Of a stretch of 64,000 nt of DNA, positions 36,749 to 48,832 are shown piece by piece. Source of the DNA: Hyphomicrobiales bacterium. Lineage in GTDB: Bacteria; Pseudomonadota; Alphaproteobacteria; Rhizobiales; Rhizobiaceae. How positions within the stretch are numbered: position 1 is the first letter of the stretch; the number at the start of each line of letters is the position of its first letter. The translations under genes and the position numbers were made by a program. The stretch covers positions 1 to 64,000 of the forward strand of contig UBZP01000006.1 in NCBI GenBank assembly GCA_900469965.1, given 5' to 3'. Below the pieces are notes generated by a model. It did no database searches and was not told the DNA's origin. It saw only the letters and a list, made by a program, of their open reading frames with translations.

Positions 36749-37831
36749 CTACCGCACCGGCGTCAAAGTGAACCCTTGCGCGCGCAGCAATTCCACCACG
36801 CCTTCCTTTCCGGGCAGGTGCAGCGCGCCGACGGCGATGAAGACGTTGCCTTCGGCGAGGATCGGCGCGGCGCGCTCGGCCATGCGGTGGTTGCGATCGA
36901 TGATGATCCGCTGTTCGAAATCGGCGTAGGCGTTGTCGTCGCTTTCGACGCCCGGCGGCGGCATGCGCATCAACGGCATGATCATCCCGGTCTGTCCGGA
37001 GAGATAGAGCTGGCTCATCGTCTCGATGACGTCCTTCACGCCGTCGCCGAGCTGGACCACCTGCAGAAGGCCCGCCAGTTGCGGCTCGAGCGGCAGGCCG
37101 TCGAGCGCGCTGATCTGCTCGATCATCGTCTCCAGCCCCTTCAGCGTCTTGCCGTCGGCGAGCGCATCCTGGGCGAGCTTCTGGTCGAGGAAGGCCAGGC
37201 CGGCCTGCTTGCGGGCCATTTCGCAGGCGGGAAGGGCGACGAAGCTCATGATCATCCAGGGCTTCATGCGCGCGACCGCCGTCAGCGAGAGGCCGCGCGC
37301 CTTCAGCCCTTCGGCGAGGATGGCCGCATCCTTCTCACCCAGCAGCCCGGGTATCGTCCGGCCGTCGGTGAACATGGTCAGGTCGGGACGGGTCAGGATC
37401 GTGGCGCTGGCCTTCCTGACGTCGGCGATTTCATCGGATTCGACGACGACCGTCTGCGCCTCCTCGTAGGCCGCCTGCGCCGCATCCGGCATCGCGACCA
37501 CGCGCGGATCGGTCACGTGCATCGTGCCGAGGAGATAGGAGGGGGACGTGCCGGGCTTCTCGATCTTCCAGAAGATGCCTTCGCCGTTCGTTGCCGTCTT
37601 CGCTTCGCCGACCAGCTTCGCATAGGCCGCCGGATCGCTCGCCTGCAAATCGGGAAGCAGGTTCTTGCCGGTGCAGGCCGGCGGCTCGGCCGCGCTCGCA
37701 GGCGAGAGCGAAAGCAGGACGAAAAGGAGCGATGCGGCAACGAGAGCATGAAGCGTCGCGAGGACCCCCAGGGCCGTGTCGGCGATGCGGTCGGCGAGGT
37801 GGGCGCGTGGCTGGAGCGGCAATCGTTTCAT
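36749..37831 (-). CDS. TraB/GumN family protein
   Basis: 360 residues with an N-terminal hydrophobic export signal (about residues 20-48, ending SASAAEPP). The TraB/TIKI-type motifs are present: YLLGTMHVTD, a Glu-rich VVVESDE, then IDRNHRMAERAAPIL and FIAVGALHLPGKEGVVELL. The animal relatives (TIKI) are metalloproteases; in bacteria the family is poorly known, some members being named GumN. Location is probably periplasm or envelope. About 118 bases separate it from xerC on the same strand. Confidence 0.87.
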   Translation of the reverse strand: MKRLPLQPRAHLADRIADTALGVLATLHALVAASLLFVLLSLSPASAAEPPACTGKNLLPDLQASDPAAYAKLVGEAKTATNGEGIFWKIEKPGTSPSYLLGTMHVTDPRVVAMPDAAQAAYEEAQTVVVESDEIADVRKASATILTRPDLTMFTDGRTIPGLLGEKDAAILAEGLKARGLSLTAVARMKPWMIMSFVALPACEMARKQAGLAFLDQKLAQDALADGKTLKGLETMIEQISALDGLPLEPQLAGLLQVVQLGDGVKDVIETMSQLYLSGQTGMIMPLMRMPPPGVESDDNAYADFEQRIIIDRNHRMAERAAPILAEGNVFIAVGALHLPGKEGVVELLRAQGFTLTPVR

Positions 37832-37949
37832 GGAGTATGTTTTCCCTGCGATTTTGGTTCGACCCTAGCTGTCCAGCCCCTCACAATCCCTTAACGCCCG
37901 GGGCGTCGCCAATTTATGGCGCACCGGCCTGGCAGCCATGCGTGCGCCG

Positions 37950-38885
37950 TCAGGCGCGGGGGTGGGCGCGGTCGTAAATTTCCAGCAGCCGGGCCGAATC
38001 GACGCCGGTATAGACTTGGGTCGTGGACAGGCTGGCGTGCCCCAGAAGTTCCTGGATCGTGCGCAGGTCGCCGCCGCCTGCGAGCAGATGGGTGGCGAAG
38101 GAATGGCGGAGCGCGTGCGGGGTGGCGCTGTCGGGCAAACCCAGCGCGCCGCGCAGCTTCTGCATCTCGCGCTGGATGATCGCCGGCTGCAGCGGGCCCC
38201 CGCGGGCGCCGCGAAAGAGCGGCCCGTCCTTGGCAAGCGGGAAGGGGCAAAGGCGCAGATAGTCCTCGACGCCTGTGCGTGCGGCCGCAAGCAGCGGGAC
38301 GATGCGGGTCTTGCCGCCCTTGCCGGTGATGCGCAGCGCGCCGGAGGTGCTTGCGAAATCATCCGGTGTCAAGGCCAGCGCCTCCGAGATGCGCAGGCCG
38401 CAGCCGTAGAGAAGCGTCAGGACGGCCGCGTTGCGCACGCTGATCCAGGGCTCCTCGGACAGCTGCACCCCGGTGTCGACGACGGCGAGCGCCTGGCTGT
38501 CGGTCAGGGGCTTGGGCAGGGATTTCGGCTGCTTGGGCGATCGGATCGCGGCGGCGCCGGCGGCGTTGACGAGACCCTTCCGCTCCAGATGCCGCAGGAA
38601 GGAGCGCAGGCCGGCCAGGCCGCGGCCGAGCGTGCGTGCGCCCGCCCCGTCCCGGCGGCGCGCGGCGAGAAAGCCGCGCAGGTCCGCCGGCCGCAGGTTG
38701 CCGATGTCCTTCAGGCGGGCGGGGGCGGCGAGATGGCCGGTGAGGAAGGCCAGGAACTGGCGCGTGTCGCGCTCGTAGGCCTCCAGCGTATTGCCGGAAA
38801 GCCGGCGTTCCTCGGCCAGCGCCGAAAGCCAGGCGGCGCGCTCGGAAAGCAGGGCCGGGTCGGCAATGATAAGCAGTTGATCCAT
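37950..38885 (-). CDS. xerC: Tyrosine recombinase XerC
   Basis: 311 residues. The N-terminal SAM-like core-binding domain covers about 1-100 (EERRLSGNTLEAYERDTRQF). The catalytic domain has Arg in YGCGLRISEAL, Lys in GKGGKTRIVPL, His-x2-Arg in HALRHSFATHLL, His in ELLGHASLSTTQVY, with the nucleophile Tyr at the end. It resolves chromosome dimers at dif with XerD. The start has weak ribosome-binding signals. No attachment site or phage gene lies nearby, so I read it as the housekeeping enzyme rather than an integrase. Confidence 0.93.
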   Translation of the reverse strand: MDQLLIIADPALLSERAAWLSALAEERRLSGNTLEAYERDTRQFLAFLTGHLAAPARLKDIGNLRPADLRGFLAARRRDGAGARTLGRGLAGLRSFLRHLERKGLVNAAGAAAIRSPKQPKSLPKPLTDSQALAVVDTGVQLSEEPWISVRNAAVLTLLYGCGLRISEALALTPDDFASTSGALRITGKGGKTRIVPLLAAARTGVEDYLRLCPFPLAKDGPLFRGARGGPLQPAIIQREMQKLRGALGLPDSATPHALRHSFATHLLAGGGDLRTIQELLGHASLSTTQVYTGVDSARLLEIYDRAHPRA

Positions 38886-38940
38886 GTTCGCCTCGATCCG
38901 GACAGAGACTAGACCGTCCGGAGTTAGACATTTGTTAACA

Positions 38941-38968
38941 TTGACTTCGCGGTTGTCACGCTTAGATC
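38941..38968 (+). promoter_or_regulatory. Candidate promoter of the acyltransferase gene
   Basis: TTGACT (38941-38946) and TAGATC (38963-38968) with a 16-base spacer lie about 45 bases before the acyltransferase ATG. The -35 is good, the -10 is weak. The 126-base divergent gap also contains GTTAAC. Confidence 0.35.
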
Positions 38969-39011
38969 ATATGGAACTGCGATACGGTGCTGGACTCGAG
39001 CAGGCGGACCC

Positions 39012-39914
39012 ATGGCAAGACGTGATTCGGGAACAGCGTTCGCACATCTCGCGGAGACGGTGGCGCTCGTCTCGCACGGGCAGCCCGGCCATATCGTCGA
39101 CACGCTGATCGCCGAGCGGGGCACGCGCATCGTCGAGCATCCGCTCTGGCCGGTGATGCGGCCGTTCCTCTACACCATACTCAACTATCGCCGGGCGATC
39201 GAATTTGCCGATGCGGTCGCCAACATGCCGGGCTTCCAGGCATTCGAGTTCCTGAGTTCGGCCCTCAAGCTGGACGTGGCGGTGCGGCATGAGGAACGGA
39301 TCCCGGAGAAGGGCGGCTTCCTGCTCGTCAGCAACCATCCGACCGGGATCGCCGACGGGGTCGCCGTCTTCGATCTCATGAAGAACCGCCGGCCCGACAT
39401 GATGTTCTTCGCCAACCGCGACGCCATCCGCGTCAATCCGCGTTTCGTCGAGATGATCATCCCGGTCGAATGGCGGGAGGAGCACAAGAGCAAGCTGAAG
39501 ACGCGCGAGACGCTGCAGATCACCAACCGGGCGATCGCCGAGGGCAAGGCCGCGGTCCTGTTTCCCTCCGGCCGCATCGCCTACTGGGCGGACGGGCGGC
39601 TGAACGAGCGGCCGTGGAAGATCTCGGCCGTGTCGCTTGCGCGCAAGTACGAGCTGCCGATCCTGCCGGTACACATGAAGGCGCGCAATTCCGGGCTGTT
39701 CTACTGGCTGGCCAAATGGTCGACCGAACTGCGCGACATGACGGTGTTCCATGAACTCCTGAACAAGAAGAGCAATCGCTTCGAGTTCACCGTCGGCAAC
39801 ATGATCCAGCCCGACCAGCTGGCCGGCGATCCGATCGACGTCACCAAGGCGCTGGAACGCCATTGCGTCTTTTCGCTCGGCGACGACCCGGACGCACGGT
39901 TTGCCCCCCGCTGA
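39012..39914 (+). CDS. Lysophospholipid acyltransferase family protein (PlsC-like)
   Basis: 300 residues. The acyltransferase motif is NHPTGIADG: His is followed by five residues before Asp (HX5D), not the classical HX4D, as in some OlsB/hemolysin-like branches. A second motif, LFPSGRIAYWADGRL, corresponds to the FPEGTRS block. No strong transmembrane segment except perhaps near FLYTILNY. It probably acylates a lysophospholipid or related lipid at the membrane; the acceptor is unknown. It is divergent from xerC and followed after 56 bases by an AAA ATPase gene. Confidence 0.82.
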   Translation: MARRDSGTAFAHLAETVALVSHGQPGHIVDTLIAERGTRIVEHPLWPVMRPFLYTILNYRRAIEFADAVANMPGFQAFEFLSSALKLDVAVRHEERIPEKGGFLLVSNHPTGIADGVAVFDLMKNRRPDMMFFANRDAIRVNPRFVEMIIPVEWREEHKSKLKTRETLQITNRAIAEGKAAVLFPSGRIAYWADGRLNERPWKISAVSLARKYELPILPVHMKARNSGLFYWLAKWSTELRDMTVFHELLNKKSNRFEFTVGNMIQPDQLAGDPIDVTKALERHCVFSLGDDPDARFAPR

Positions 39915-39970
39915 CCGCGGGTGCTGCTTTTTCGCTTTTCTCCCATGGCCGGAATCGCTTAGTTGAAGCG

Positions 39971-41104
39971 ATGATGCTGCGCTCCATGCTTGCCGAAAAC
40001 TACCGTTCGTTGCGGTCGATCCGCATGGATCTCGGCCAGGTGAACCTGTTCGTCGGCGAAAACGGCACGGGAAAGTCGAACCTCTACCGGTCGCTGCAGC
40101 TCGTGCAGGCGGCGGCGCGCGGGACGCTCGCAAGCGAGATCGCGGCGGAAGGCGGCATGGCCTCGGCGCTCTGGACCGGGCGTCGCCGGCCGAACGAGCC
40201 CGTCCGCATCCGGCTGGAGGCCGAACTCCTCGATGCGGAAAGGGCGATCACGTTCCGCTATCTGATCGAGGCGGGGCTCCGCCCGCCGGCGGCCGCAGGT
40301 TTCGTGTTCGAGCCGCAGATCAAGACCGAGGAGCTTTCGATCGAGACCGGGCGGCGCCCGGTGACCGTCCTGAAGCGGGCCGGGCCGGGGATCATGGTGC
40401 GCGGTGAGACGGGACGGATGCAGGAACATCCCGAACAGGCGCTCGCCTCGGAGACGGCGCTCGCCCTCCTCGGCGATGCGGGGCACTATCCGGAGATCGG
40501 CGCCTTCCGGCGCGCGGTGCTGCAATGGCGCTTCTTCCACGGATTCAGGACCGATCGCTCCTCGCCGCTGCGCCAGCCCTGCCTTTCCGTCACCAGCCCG
40601 ATGCTGGACGAGGACGGCGGCAACCTCGCCGCCGTGTTCGCGACGCTTTCCCATATCCGCCAGGACACGACGGATCTCGACCGCTCGATCGCCGACGCCT
40701 TCGAGGGTGCGCGCCTTTCCGTGCCGGAGCCCGGCGAATTCGCCTCCTTCGGGCTCGTCTTTCAGCAGTTTCCGCAGCGGCTGTTCCAGCCGCGCGAGCT
40801 CTCCGACGGCCAGATCCGCTTTCTGGCGCTGGCGGCAGCGCTCCTGTCCTACCGCTGCCCGCCGCTGGTGGCGCTGAACGAGCCGGAGGCGAGCCTGCAT
40901 CCCTCGATGCTGCCGCCGCTCGCGGCGATGATCGCCAGGGCCTCGCTCTCCAGCCAGGTGTGGCTCGTCACCCATTCGGAGCTTCTGGCGCGCGAGGTGG
41001 AAAGCCGCTGCGGCGTACGGGCGAAGCGGGTGATCCGCAACGACGGCGCCACGTGGATCGAGGGGATGCGGCTGACCGGCGAGATCGCGGAGGACGACGG
41101 ATGA
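39971..41104 (+). CDS. AAA family ATPase (RecF/OLD-like ABC ATPase domain)
   Basis: 377 residues from ATG 39971 (or 39974); the frame is open into the acyltransferase end but those residues look random. The N-terminus is of SMC/RecF type, SMLAENYRSLRSIRMDLG with Walker A GENGTGKSNLYR. The C-terminus has signature-like LSDGQIRFLALAAALL, Walker B PLVALNEPEASLHP and HSELLAREV, as in AAA_21 proteins. No TOPRIM nuclease domain is seen, unlike OLD nucleases. Function is unknown. It precedes priA by about 60 bases. No Shine-Dalgarno is obvious. Confidence 0.8.
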   Translation: MMLRSMLAENYRSLRSIRMDLGQVNLFVGENGTGKSNLYRSLQLVQAAARGTLASEIAAEGGMASALWTGRRRPNEPVRIRLEAELLDAERAITFRYLIEAGLRPPAAAGFVFEPQIKTEELSIETGRRPVTVLKRAGPGIMVRGETGRMQEHPEQALASETALALLGDAGHYPEIGAFRRAVLQWRFFHGFRTDRSSPLRQPCLSVTSPMLDEDGGNLAAVFATLSHIRQDTTDLDRSIADAFEGARLSVPEPGEFASFGLVFQQFPQRLFQPRELSDGQIRFLALAAALLSYRCPPLVALNEPEASLHPSMLPPLAAMIARASLSSQVWLVTHSELLAREVESRCGVRAKRVIRNDGATWIEGMRLTGEIAEDDG

Positions 41105-41165
41105 CCGGTGGCGTCTTCCCCGTGCGCCGTTCGTCCGCCGGCGTCCACGGCAGGAGCGGCTGGCG

Positions 41166-43370
41166 ATGAACCGGCTGACCGACGATCTCTTCGGCGGCCC
41201 GCCCAGGCTTCGGACCGTGCCGGTGCTGGTGCCGATGCCGGCGCCGCGGCCCTATTCCTATTCGGTGCCCGAGGGCATGGCGGTCGAGCCCGGCTCGATC
41301 GTGCAGGTGCCGCTCGGTTCGCGCCTGGTCGCCGGCGTCGTCTGGGAACGGCTGGGCGAGGACGACGTCGATCCGAAGAAGCTGCGGCCGATCGAGAAGG
41401 TGTTCGACTGCCCGCCGCTGACGAAGGAGATGCGCGCCTTCGTCGACTGGGTCTCCGCCTATACGCTGACGCCGCCGGGCCTGGTTGCGCGCATGGCGCT
41501 GCGGGCGCCCGCCGCCTTCGACCCCGAGCCGATGGTCGAGGGGTTGCGCTTCACCGGCACCCGCCCGGAGCGGATGACGGCGGCGCGCGAGCGGGTGCTG
41601 GCGCTGGCCGAAGAGGGCATCCCCTGGACGCGGTCCGGGCTCGCGCATGCAGCCGGCACGTCTTCCAGCGTCATCGACGGGCTGACGGCGCAGGGCAGTT
41701 TCGAGACGATCTTCCTGCCGCCGCCGCCGGTGGTGGCCAGGCCCGATCCCGGCTATGCCGCGCCGCGGCTGGAGGGTCCGCAGACGGATGCGGCGGCCGA
41801 TCTCGTCGAGCAGGTTCGCGACGGCCGGTTCGCCGTGGCGCTGATCGACGGCATCACCGGCTCCGGCAAGACGGAGGTCTATTTCGAGGCGATCGCCGAG
41901 ACGCTGCGGCAGGGGCGGCAGGTGCTGATCCTTTTGCCGGAGATCGCGCTGACGGCGAGCTTCCTCGAGCGCTTCCAGGACCGGTTCGGCGCCAAGCCGG
42001 CGGAGTGGCATTCGGACCTCGCGCCCCGGACGCGCGAGAAGGTCTGGCGGCAGGTCGCGACCGGCGAGGTCCGGGTCGTCGCCGGCGCGCGCTCGGCGCT
42101 GTTCCTGCCTTTCGAGGATCTCGGCCTCGTCATCGTCGACGAGGAGCACGACCCGGCCTACAAGCAGGAGGATCGGGTCTTCTACAACGCCCGCGACATG
42201 GCGGTGGTGCGGGCCCGGATCGGCGATTTCCCGGCCGTGCTCGTCTCGGCAACGCCGTCTGTCGAAAGCCGCGTCAATGCCGACAGCGGGCGCTACCGGG
42301 CGCTGCACCTGCCGACCCGCTTCGGCGAGGCGGCGCTGCCCGACCTGCATCTCGTCGACCTGCGCCGGCATCCGCCGCAGCGCGGCGGCTTCCTGTCGCC
42401 GGTGATGCTGCGCGCCATCGGCAAGACCGTCGAGAAGGGCGAGCAGGCGTTGCTGTTCCTCAATCGCCGCGGCTATGCGCCGCTGACGCTCTGCCGCGTC
42501 TGCGGCCACCGCTTCCAGTGCCCGCAATGCTCGAGCTGGCTAGTCGAGCATCGTTTCCGCGGCCAGATCCAGTGCCATCATTGCGGCTATGCCGAGCGCA
42601 CGCCGGAGGCCTGCCCCGAATGCGGCACCTTCGACCATCTGGCAGCCTGCGGTCCCGGGGTGGAACGAATTGCCGAGGAGGTGGAGCGGCATTTCCCCGA
42701 GGCGCGCACCATCGTGCTGTCGTCGGACCTGATGGGGGTGAAGCGGCTGCGGCTGGAACTGGAGGCGATCGCCAAGGGCGAGGCGGACATCGTCATCGGC
42801 ACGCAGCTCGTCGCCAAGGGCCATAACTTCCCGCTGATGACGCTGGTCGGCATCGTCGACGCGGACCTCGGCCTCTCCAACGGCGACCCGCGGGCGGCGG
42901 AGCGGACCTTCCAGCTTTTGTCGCAGGTGACGGGCCGCGCCGGGCGAACGGGCCTGAAGAGCCACGGGCTGATCCAGACTTACCAGCCGCTGCATCCCGT
43001 CATGCAGGCGATCGTCTCCGGCGATGCCCGCGACTTCTACGAGCGCGAGATCGGCGAGCGGGAGAAGGCGCTGCTGCCGCCGTTCGGCCGGCTCGCCTCG
43101 GTGATCGTGTCCGCCGACAGCCGGGCGGAGGCGGAAGGCCATGCCCGCGGCCTGCGGCAGTCGGCGCCCGCTGTCTCGGGCGTGGCGATCCTCGGGCCGG
43201 CGGAAGCGCCGCTCGCGCTGGTGCGCGGCCGGCACCGGTTCCGGCTTCTCGTCCACGGGCAGCGTTCGAGCGACATGCAGGCCTATCTCCGGACGATGCT
43301 CTCGAACGGCCCGAAGGAGCGCGGCTCCGTGCTCGTGCAGGTGGACATCGATCCGCAGAGCTTTCTGTAG
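41166..43370 (+). CDS. priA: Primosomal protein N' (replication restart helicase PriA)
   Basis: 734 residues from ATG 41166. The N-terminal DNA-binding domain starts VPVLVPMPAPRPYSYSVPEG. The helicase core has Walker A GITGSGKTEVYFEAI and DEEHD. A zinc-binding region has paired cysteines (CRVCGHRFQCPQCSSW, CHHCGYAERTPEACPECG), and the C-terminal helicase lobe has QVTGRAGR. It reassembles the replisome at stalled forks. Usual length and motif order. Confidence 0.96.
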   Translation: MNRLTDDLFGGPPRLRTVPVLVPMPAPRPYSYSVPEGMAVEPGSIVQVPLGSRLVAGVVWERLGEDDVDPKKLRPIEKVFDCPPLTKEMRAFVDWVSAYTLTPPGLVARMALRAPAAFDPEPMVEGLRFTGTRPERMTAARERVLALAEEGIPWTRSGLAHAAGTSSSVIDGLTAQGSFETIFLPPPPVVARPDPGYAAPRLEGPQTDAAADLVEQVRDGRFAVALIDGITGSGKTEVYFEAIAETLRQGRQVLILLPEIALTASFLERFQDRFGAKPAEWHSDLAPRTREKVWRQVATGEVRVVAGARSALFLPFEDLGLVIVDEEHDPAYKQEDRVFYNARDMAVVRARIGDFPAVLVSATPSVESRVNADSGRYRALHLPTRFGEAALPDLHLVDLRRHPPQRGGFLSPVMLRAIGKTVEKGEQALLFLNRRGYAPLTLCRVCGHRFQCPQCSSWLVEHRFRGQIQCHHCGYAERTPEACPECGTFDHLAACGPGVERIAEEVERHFPEARTIVLSSDLMGVKRLRLELEAIAKGEADIVIGTQLVAKGHNFPLMTLVGIVDADLGLSNGDPRAAERTFQLLSQVTGRAGRTGLKSHGLIQTYQPLHPVMQAIVSGDARDFYEREIGEREKALLPPFGRLASVIVSADSRAEAEGHARGLRQSAPAVSGVAILGPAEAPLALVRGRHRFRLLVHGQRSSDMQAYLRTMLSNGPKERGSVLVQVDIDPQSFL

Positions 43371-43558
43371 GGCGTGTCGAATGCCGGGATAGGGAATGTG
43401 CCTCGGTGTCACTTTGTCGCAGGTGCCCGCCGGACGGGTCGCGGCTTTCCCCCGCTACCCATGTTCGCCCGGGCCGTGCAAAACCGGCGCCGGTGGATTC
43501 CGTGCGGCGTGCGAGTGTGCCATAAGGCGGACGGATCAGGACAGCCCGGGGAGCGCAC

Positions 43559-43942
43559 ATGGAGTTCTACATTCCGACCGATACGGGCGAGCTTCTGGCC
43601 TTCTGCGCCGCACTCGCCGCCTGCCTCTTGGGGCTCGTCGGGCTGTTCGCCCCGCGGTTGTCTTTGCGGTTGAACGGTCTGCAGCTGCGCGACGGCAGCA
43701 ACGAAGGCTACGCCGCGGCCCGTTCGCTGGGCGGCTTCCATGCGGGGCTTGCGCTCTGCGCGGTGATGGTGGCGCAGGACTGGGCCTATCTCGCGGTCGG
43801 ATCCGCCTTCGCACTCGCTTCGTTCGGCCGGATCCTGTCGATGATGTCGGATGCCTCGTTCACGCTCAGGAACCTGGCGCTGCTCCTCGTGCAGTTCGTC
43901 CTGTCGCTACTGCCGCTCGCCTATGTTTTCGGATTTGTCTGA
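43559..43942 (+). CDS. Small four-helix membrane protein of unknown function
   Basis: 127 residues from ATG 43559 with GGGAGC upstream. Four hydrophobic segments cover most of the protein, connected by RLNGLQLRDGSNEGYAAARS and a short Arg/Ser loop. It resembles small conserved rhizobial membrane proteins, but I do not recognise a named family with confidence. It lies between priA and the ATP synthase operon, with 188 bases before and 261 bases after, so probably a single-gene unit. Confidence 0.65.
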   Translation: MEFYIPTDTGELLAFCAALAACLLGLVGLFAPRLSLRLNGLQLRDGSNEGYAAARSLGGFHAGLALCAVMVAQDWAYLAVGSAFALASFGRILSMMSDASFTLRNLALLLVQFVLSLLPLAYVFGFV

Positions 43943-44203
43943 GGCTTTTTTCGCTGGCGGACACGGCTTTTATCCCGGCGAATCTAATTTTGCCGGAATT
44001 CCTGCCAAAGGTGCCCCACTTATCAAGGATTCCTGTGCTGCCGCGTGTTGCGAGTCCGAAGTTCCTATGCTAGACGAACCGCGAATTTCAGAAAAAGCGG
44101 GCGTCCCAGCTTGCGAGAACTGAAGATAATCGCAACGAATTCAGGGTGTTAGGTTTACGGGCAATCCGCAAGCTGCTGCTCTGGATGAAAATAAGAGAAG
44201 CTT

Positions 44204-44770
44204 GTGCCCGTGGCAGACACATCCCAGCTTATTTCCGGTGTTGCAGAAAGATACGCGTCCTCGCTTTTCGAGCTGGCGCTCGAAGCCAAGAGCGTCGATG
44301 CGGTGGGTTCCGATCTCGCCCGTTTCCAGGCGATGATCGATGAGAGCGCCGACCTCAAGCGCCTGATCCAGAGCCCGGTCTTCTCCGCCGAAGAGCAGAC
44401 GAAGGCCATTGCCGCAATCGTCGCCAAGGCAGGCATCTCCGGCCTCGTCGCAAACTTCCTCAAGGTCGTGGCGTCCAACCGTCGGCTCTTCGCCGTGCCG
44501 GGGATGGTCAAGGCCTACCGCGTGATCGCTGCCCGCCAGCGCGGCGAGATCACCGCAGAAATCACCTCCGCGCATGCGCTTTCCGCCGCGCAGGAAACCG
44601 AATTGAAGGCGGCGCTCAAGAGCGTCACCGGCAAAGACGTGGCGATCGCCGTCACCGTCGACCCGTCCATTCTCGGTGGTCTGATCGTCAAGGTCGGGTC
44701 CCGCCAGATCGACACTTCGCTTCGCACCAAACTCTCTACCCTTAAGCTTGCACTGAAAGAGGTCGGCTGA
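44204..44770 (+). CDS. atpH: ATP synthase F1 subunit delta
   Basis: 188 residues from GTG 44204 ([19 protein letters not shown]); a second in-frame GTG at 44210 is possible. The N-terminal helical domain and the C-terminal [32 protein letters not shown] are family features. It connects F1 to the peripheral stalk. First gene of atpHAGDC; only F1 genes are present, as usual in alphaproteobacteria where F0 genes are elsewhere. Stop and atpA start overlap by one base. Confidence 0.95.
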   Translation: MPVADTSQLISGVAERYASSLFELALEAKSVDAVGSDLARFQAMIDESADLKRLIQSPVFSAEEQTKAIAAIVAKAGISGLVANFLKVVASNRRLFAVPGMVKAYRVIAARQRGEITAEITSAHALSAAQETELKAALKSVTGKDVAIAVTVDPSILGGLIVKVGSRQIDTSLRTKLSTLKLALKEVG

Positions 44771-46299
44771 TGGATATCCGCGCCGCGGAAATCTCCGCAA
44801 TTCTCAAAGATCAGATCAAAAACTTCGGCAAAGAGGCGGAAGTCTCGGAAGTCGGCCAGGTGCTTTCCGTCGGTGACGGTATCGCCCGCGTCTACGGCCT
44901 CGACAACGTCCAGGCCGGCGAAATGGTCGAGTTCCCGGGCGGAATTCGCGGCATGGCGCTGAACCTCGAAAGCGACAACGTCGGTGTCGTTATCTTCGGT
45001 TCGGACCGTGACATCAAGGAAGGCGACACCGTCAAGCGGACCGGCGCCATCGTGGACGTCCCGGTCGGTCCGGAGCTGCTCGGCCGCGTCGTAGACGCGC
45101 TCGGCAACCCGATCGACGGCAAGGGCCCGATCAATGCCAAGAAGCGCGCCCGCGTGGACATCAAGGCTCCGGGCATCATTCCGCGCAAGTCGGTGCACGA
45201 GCCGATGTCGACCGGCCTCAAGGCCATCGACGCGCTCATCCCGGTCGGCCGCGGCCAGCGCGAGCTCGTCATCGGCGACCGCCAGACCGGCAAGACCGCG
45301 ATCATCCTCGACACGTTCCTGAACCAGAAGCCGATCCACGACAACGGCCCGGACCAGGACAAGCTGTACTGCGTCTACGTCGCCATCGGCCAGAAGCGTT
45401 CGACGGTTGCCCAGTTCGTGAAGGTGCTCGAAGAGCGCGGCGCGCTGCAGTACTCGATCATCGTCGCTGCGACCGCTTCCGACCCGGCGCCGATGCAGTA
45501 CCTCGCCCCGTTCGCCGGCTGCGCGATGGGTGAATACTTCCGCGACAACGGCAAGCATGCGCTGATCGGCTACGACGACCTCTCCAAGCAGGCCGTCGCC
45601 TACCGCCAGATGTCGCTGCTGCTGCGCCGCCCGCCGGGCCGCGAAGCCTATCCGGGCGACGTCTTCTACCTGCACTCCCGTCTGCTCGAGCGCGCTGCAA
45701 AGCTGAACGACGAGATGGGCGCAGGCTCGCTGACGGCGCTGCCGGTCATCGAGACCCAGGGCAACGACGTTTCGGCGTTCATCCCGACCAACGTGATCTC
45801 GATCACCGACGGCCAGATCTTCCTCGAAACCGACCTGTTCTACCAGGGCATCCGTCCGGCCGTGAACGTCGGCCTGTCGGTTTCCCGCGTCGGCTCGTCC
45901 GCGCAGATCAAGGCGATGAAGCAGGTCGCAGGCTCGATCAAGGGCGAACTCGCCCAGTATCGCGAAATGGCCGCCTTCGCCCAGTTCGGTTCGGACCTCG
46001 ACGCTGCGACCCAGCGCCTGCTGAACCGCGGTGCACGCCTGACCGAGCTTCTGAAGCAGCCGCAGTTCTCGCCGCTGAAGACGGAAGAGCAGGTCGCGGT
46101 GATCTTCGCCGGCGTCAACGGCTACCTCGACAAGCTGCCGGTCAACCAGGTCGGCAAGTTCGAGCAGGGCCTGCTTTCCTACATGCGTACGGAAGGCAAG
46201 GGCGTCCTCGAGTCGATCCGCACGGAGAAGGCCATCAGCGACGACACCAAGGGCAAGCTCAAGGCCGCTCTTGACGCCTTCGCCAAATCCTTCGCCTGA
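44770..46299 (+). CDS. atpA: ATP synthase F1 subunit alpha
   Basis: 509 residues. Starts [19 protein letters not shown]. Non-catalytic nucleotide site GDRQTGKTA, and the ATP synthase alpha/beta signature P[16 protein letters not shown]. Three copies alternate with beta in the F1 head. ATG overlaps the atpH stop by one base, implying translational coupling. Confidence 0.98.
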   Translation: MDIRAAEISAILKDQIKNFGKEAEVSEVGQVLSVGDGIARVYGLDNVQAGEMVEFPGGIRGMALNLESDNVGVVIFGSDRDIKEGDTVKRTGAIVDVPVGPELLGRVVDALGNPIDGKGPINAKKRARVDIKAPGIIPRKSVHEPMSTGLKAIDALIPVGRGQRELVIGDRQTGKTAIILDTFLNQKPIHDNGPDQDKLYCVYVAIGQKRSTVAQFVKVLEERGALQYSIIVAATASDPAPMQYLAPFAGCAMGEYFRDNGKHALIGYDDLSKQAVAYRQMSLLLRRPPGREAYPGDVFYLHSRLLERAAKLNDEMGAGSLTALPVIETQGNDVSAFIPTNVISITDGQIFLETDLFYQGIRPAVNVGLSVSRVGSSAQIKAMKQVAGSIKGELAQYREMAAFAQFGSDLDAATQRLLNRGARLTELLKQPQFSPLKTEEQVAVIFAGVNGYLDKLPVNQVGKFEQGLLSYMRTEGKGVLESIRTEKAISDDTKGKLKAALDAFAKSFA

Positions 46300-46327
46300 T
46301 CGGGCTCCATTCTAGGACGGAAAACGG

Positions 46328-48756
<2,429 letters not shown>

Positions 48757-48768
48757 TCCCGACAGTCC

Positions 48769-48795
48769 GGATGCCTGCCTGCCCGGCGGGCATCC
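48769..48795 (+). other. Intercistronic hairpin between atpD and atpC
   Basis: An 11-bp stem, GGATGCCTGCC / GGCGGGCATCC with one G-T wobble, and a 5-base loop, starts 12 bases after the atpD stop and ends about 37 bases before atpC. No T-run follows. It may protect the atpD 3' end or lower atpC yield. Confidence 0.6.
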
Positions 48796-48832
48796 GTTCC
48801 TGACCTGATGAAATCAGCAGAAGTGAATGGTC

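Noticed and set aside
37950-38885. XerC as an integrase of a genomic island
   Set aside because: Sequence and neighbours fit the housekeeping recombinase; no tRNA, repeat pair or phage gene is nearby.
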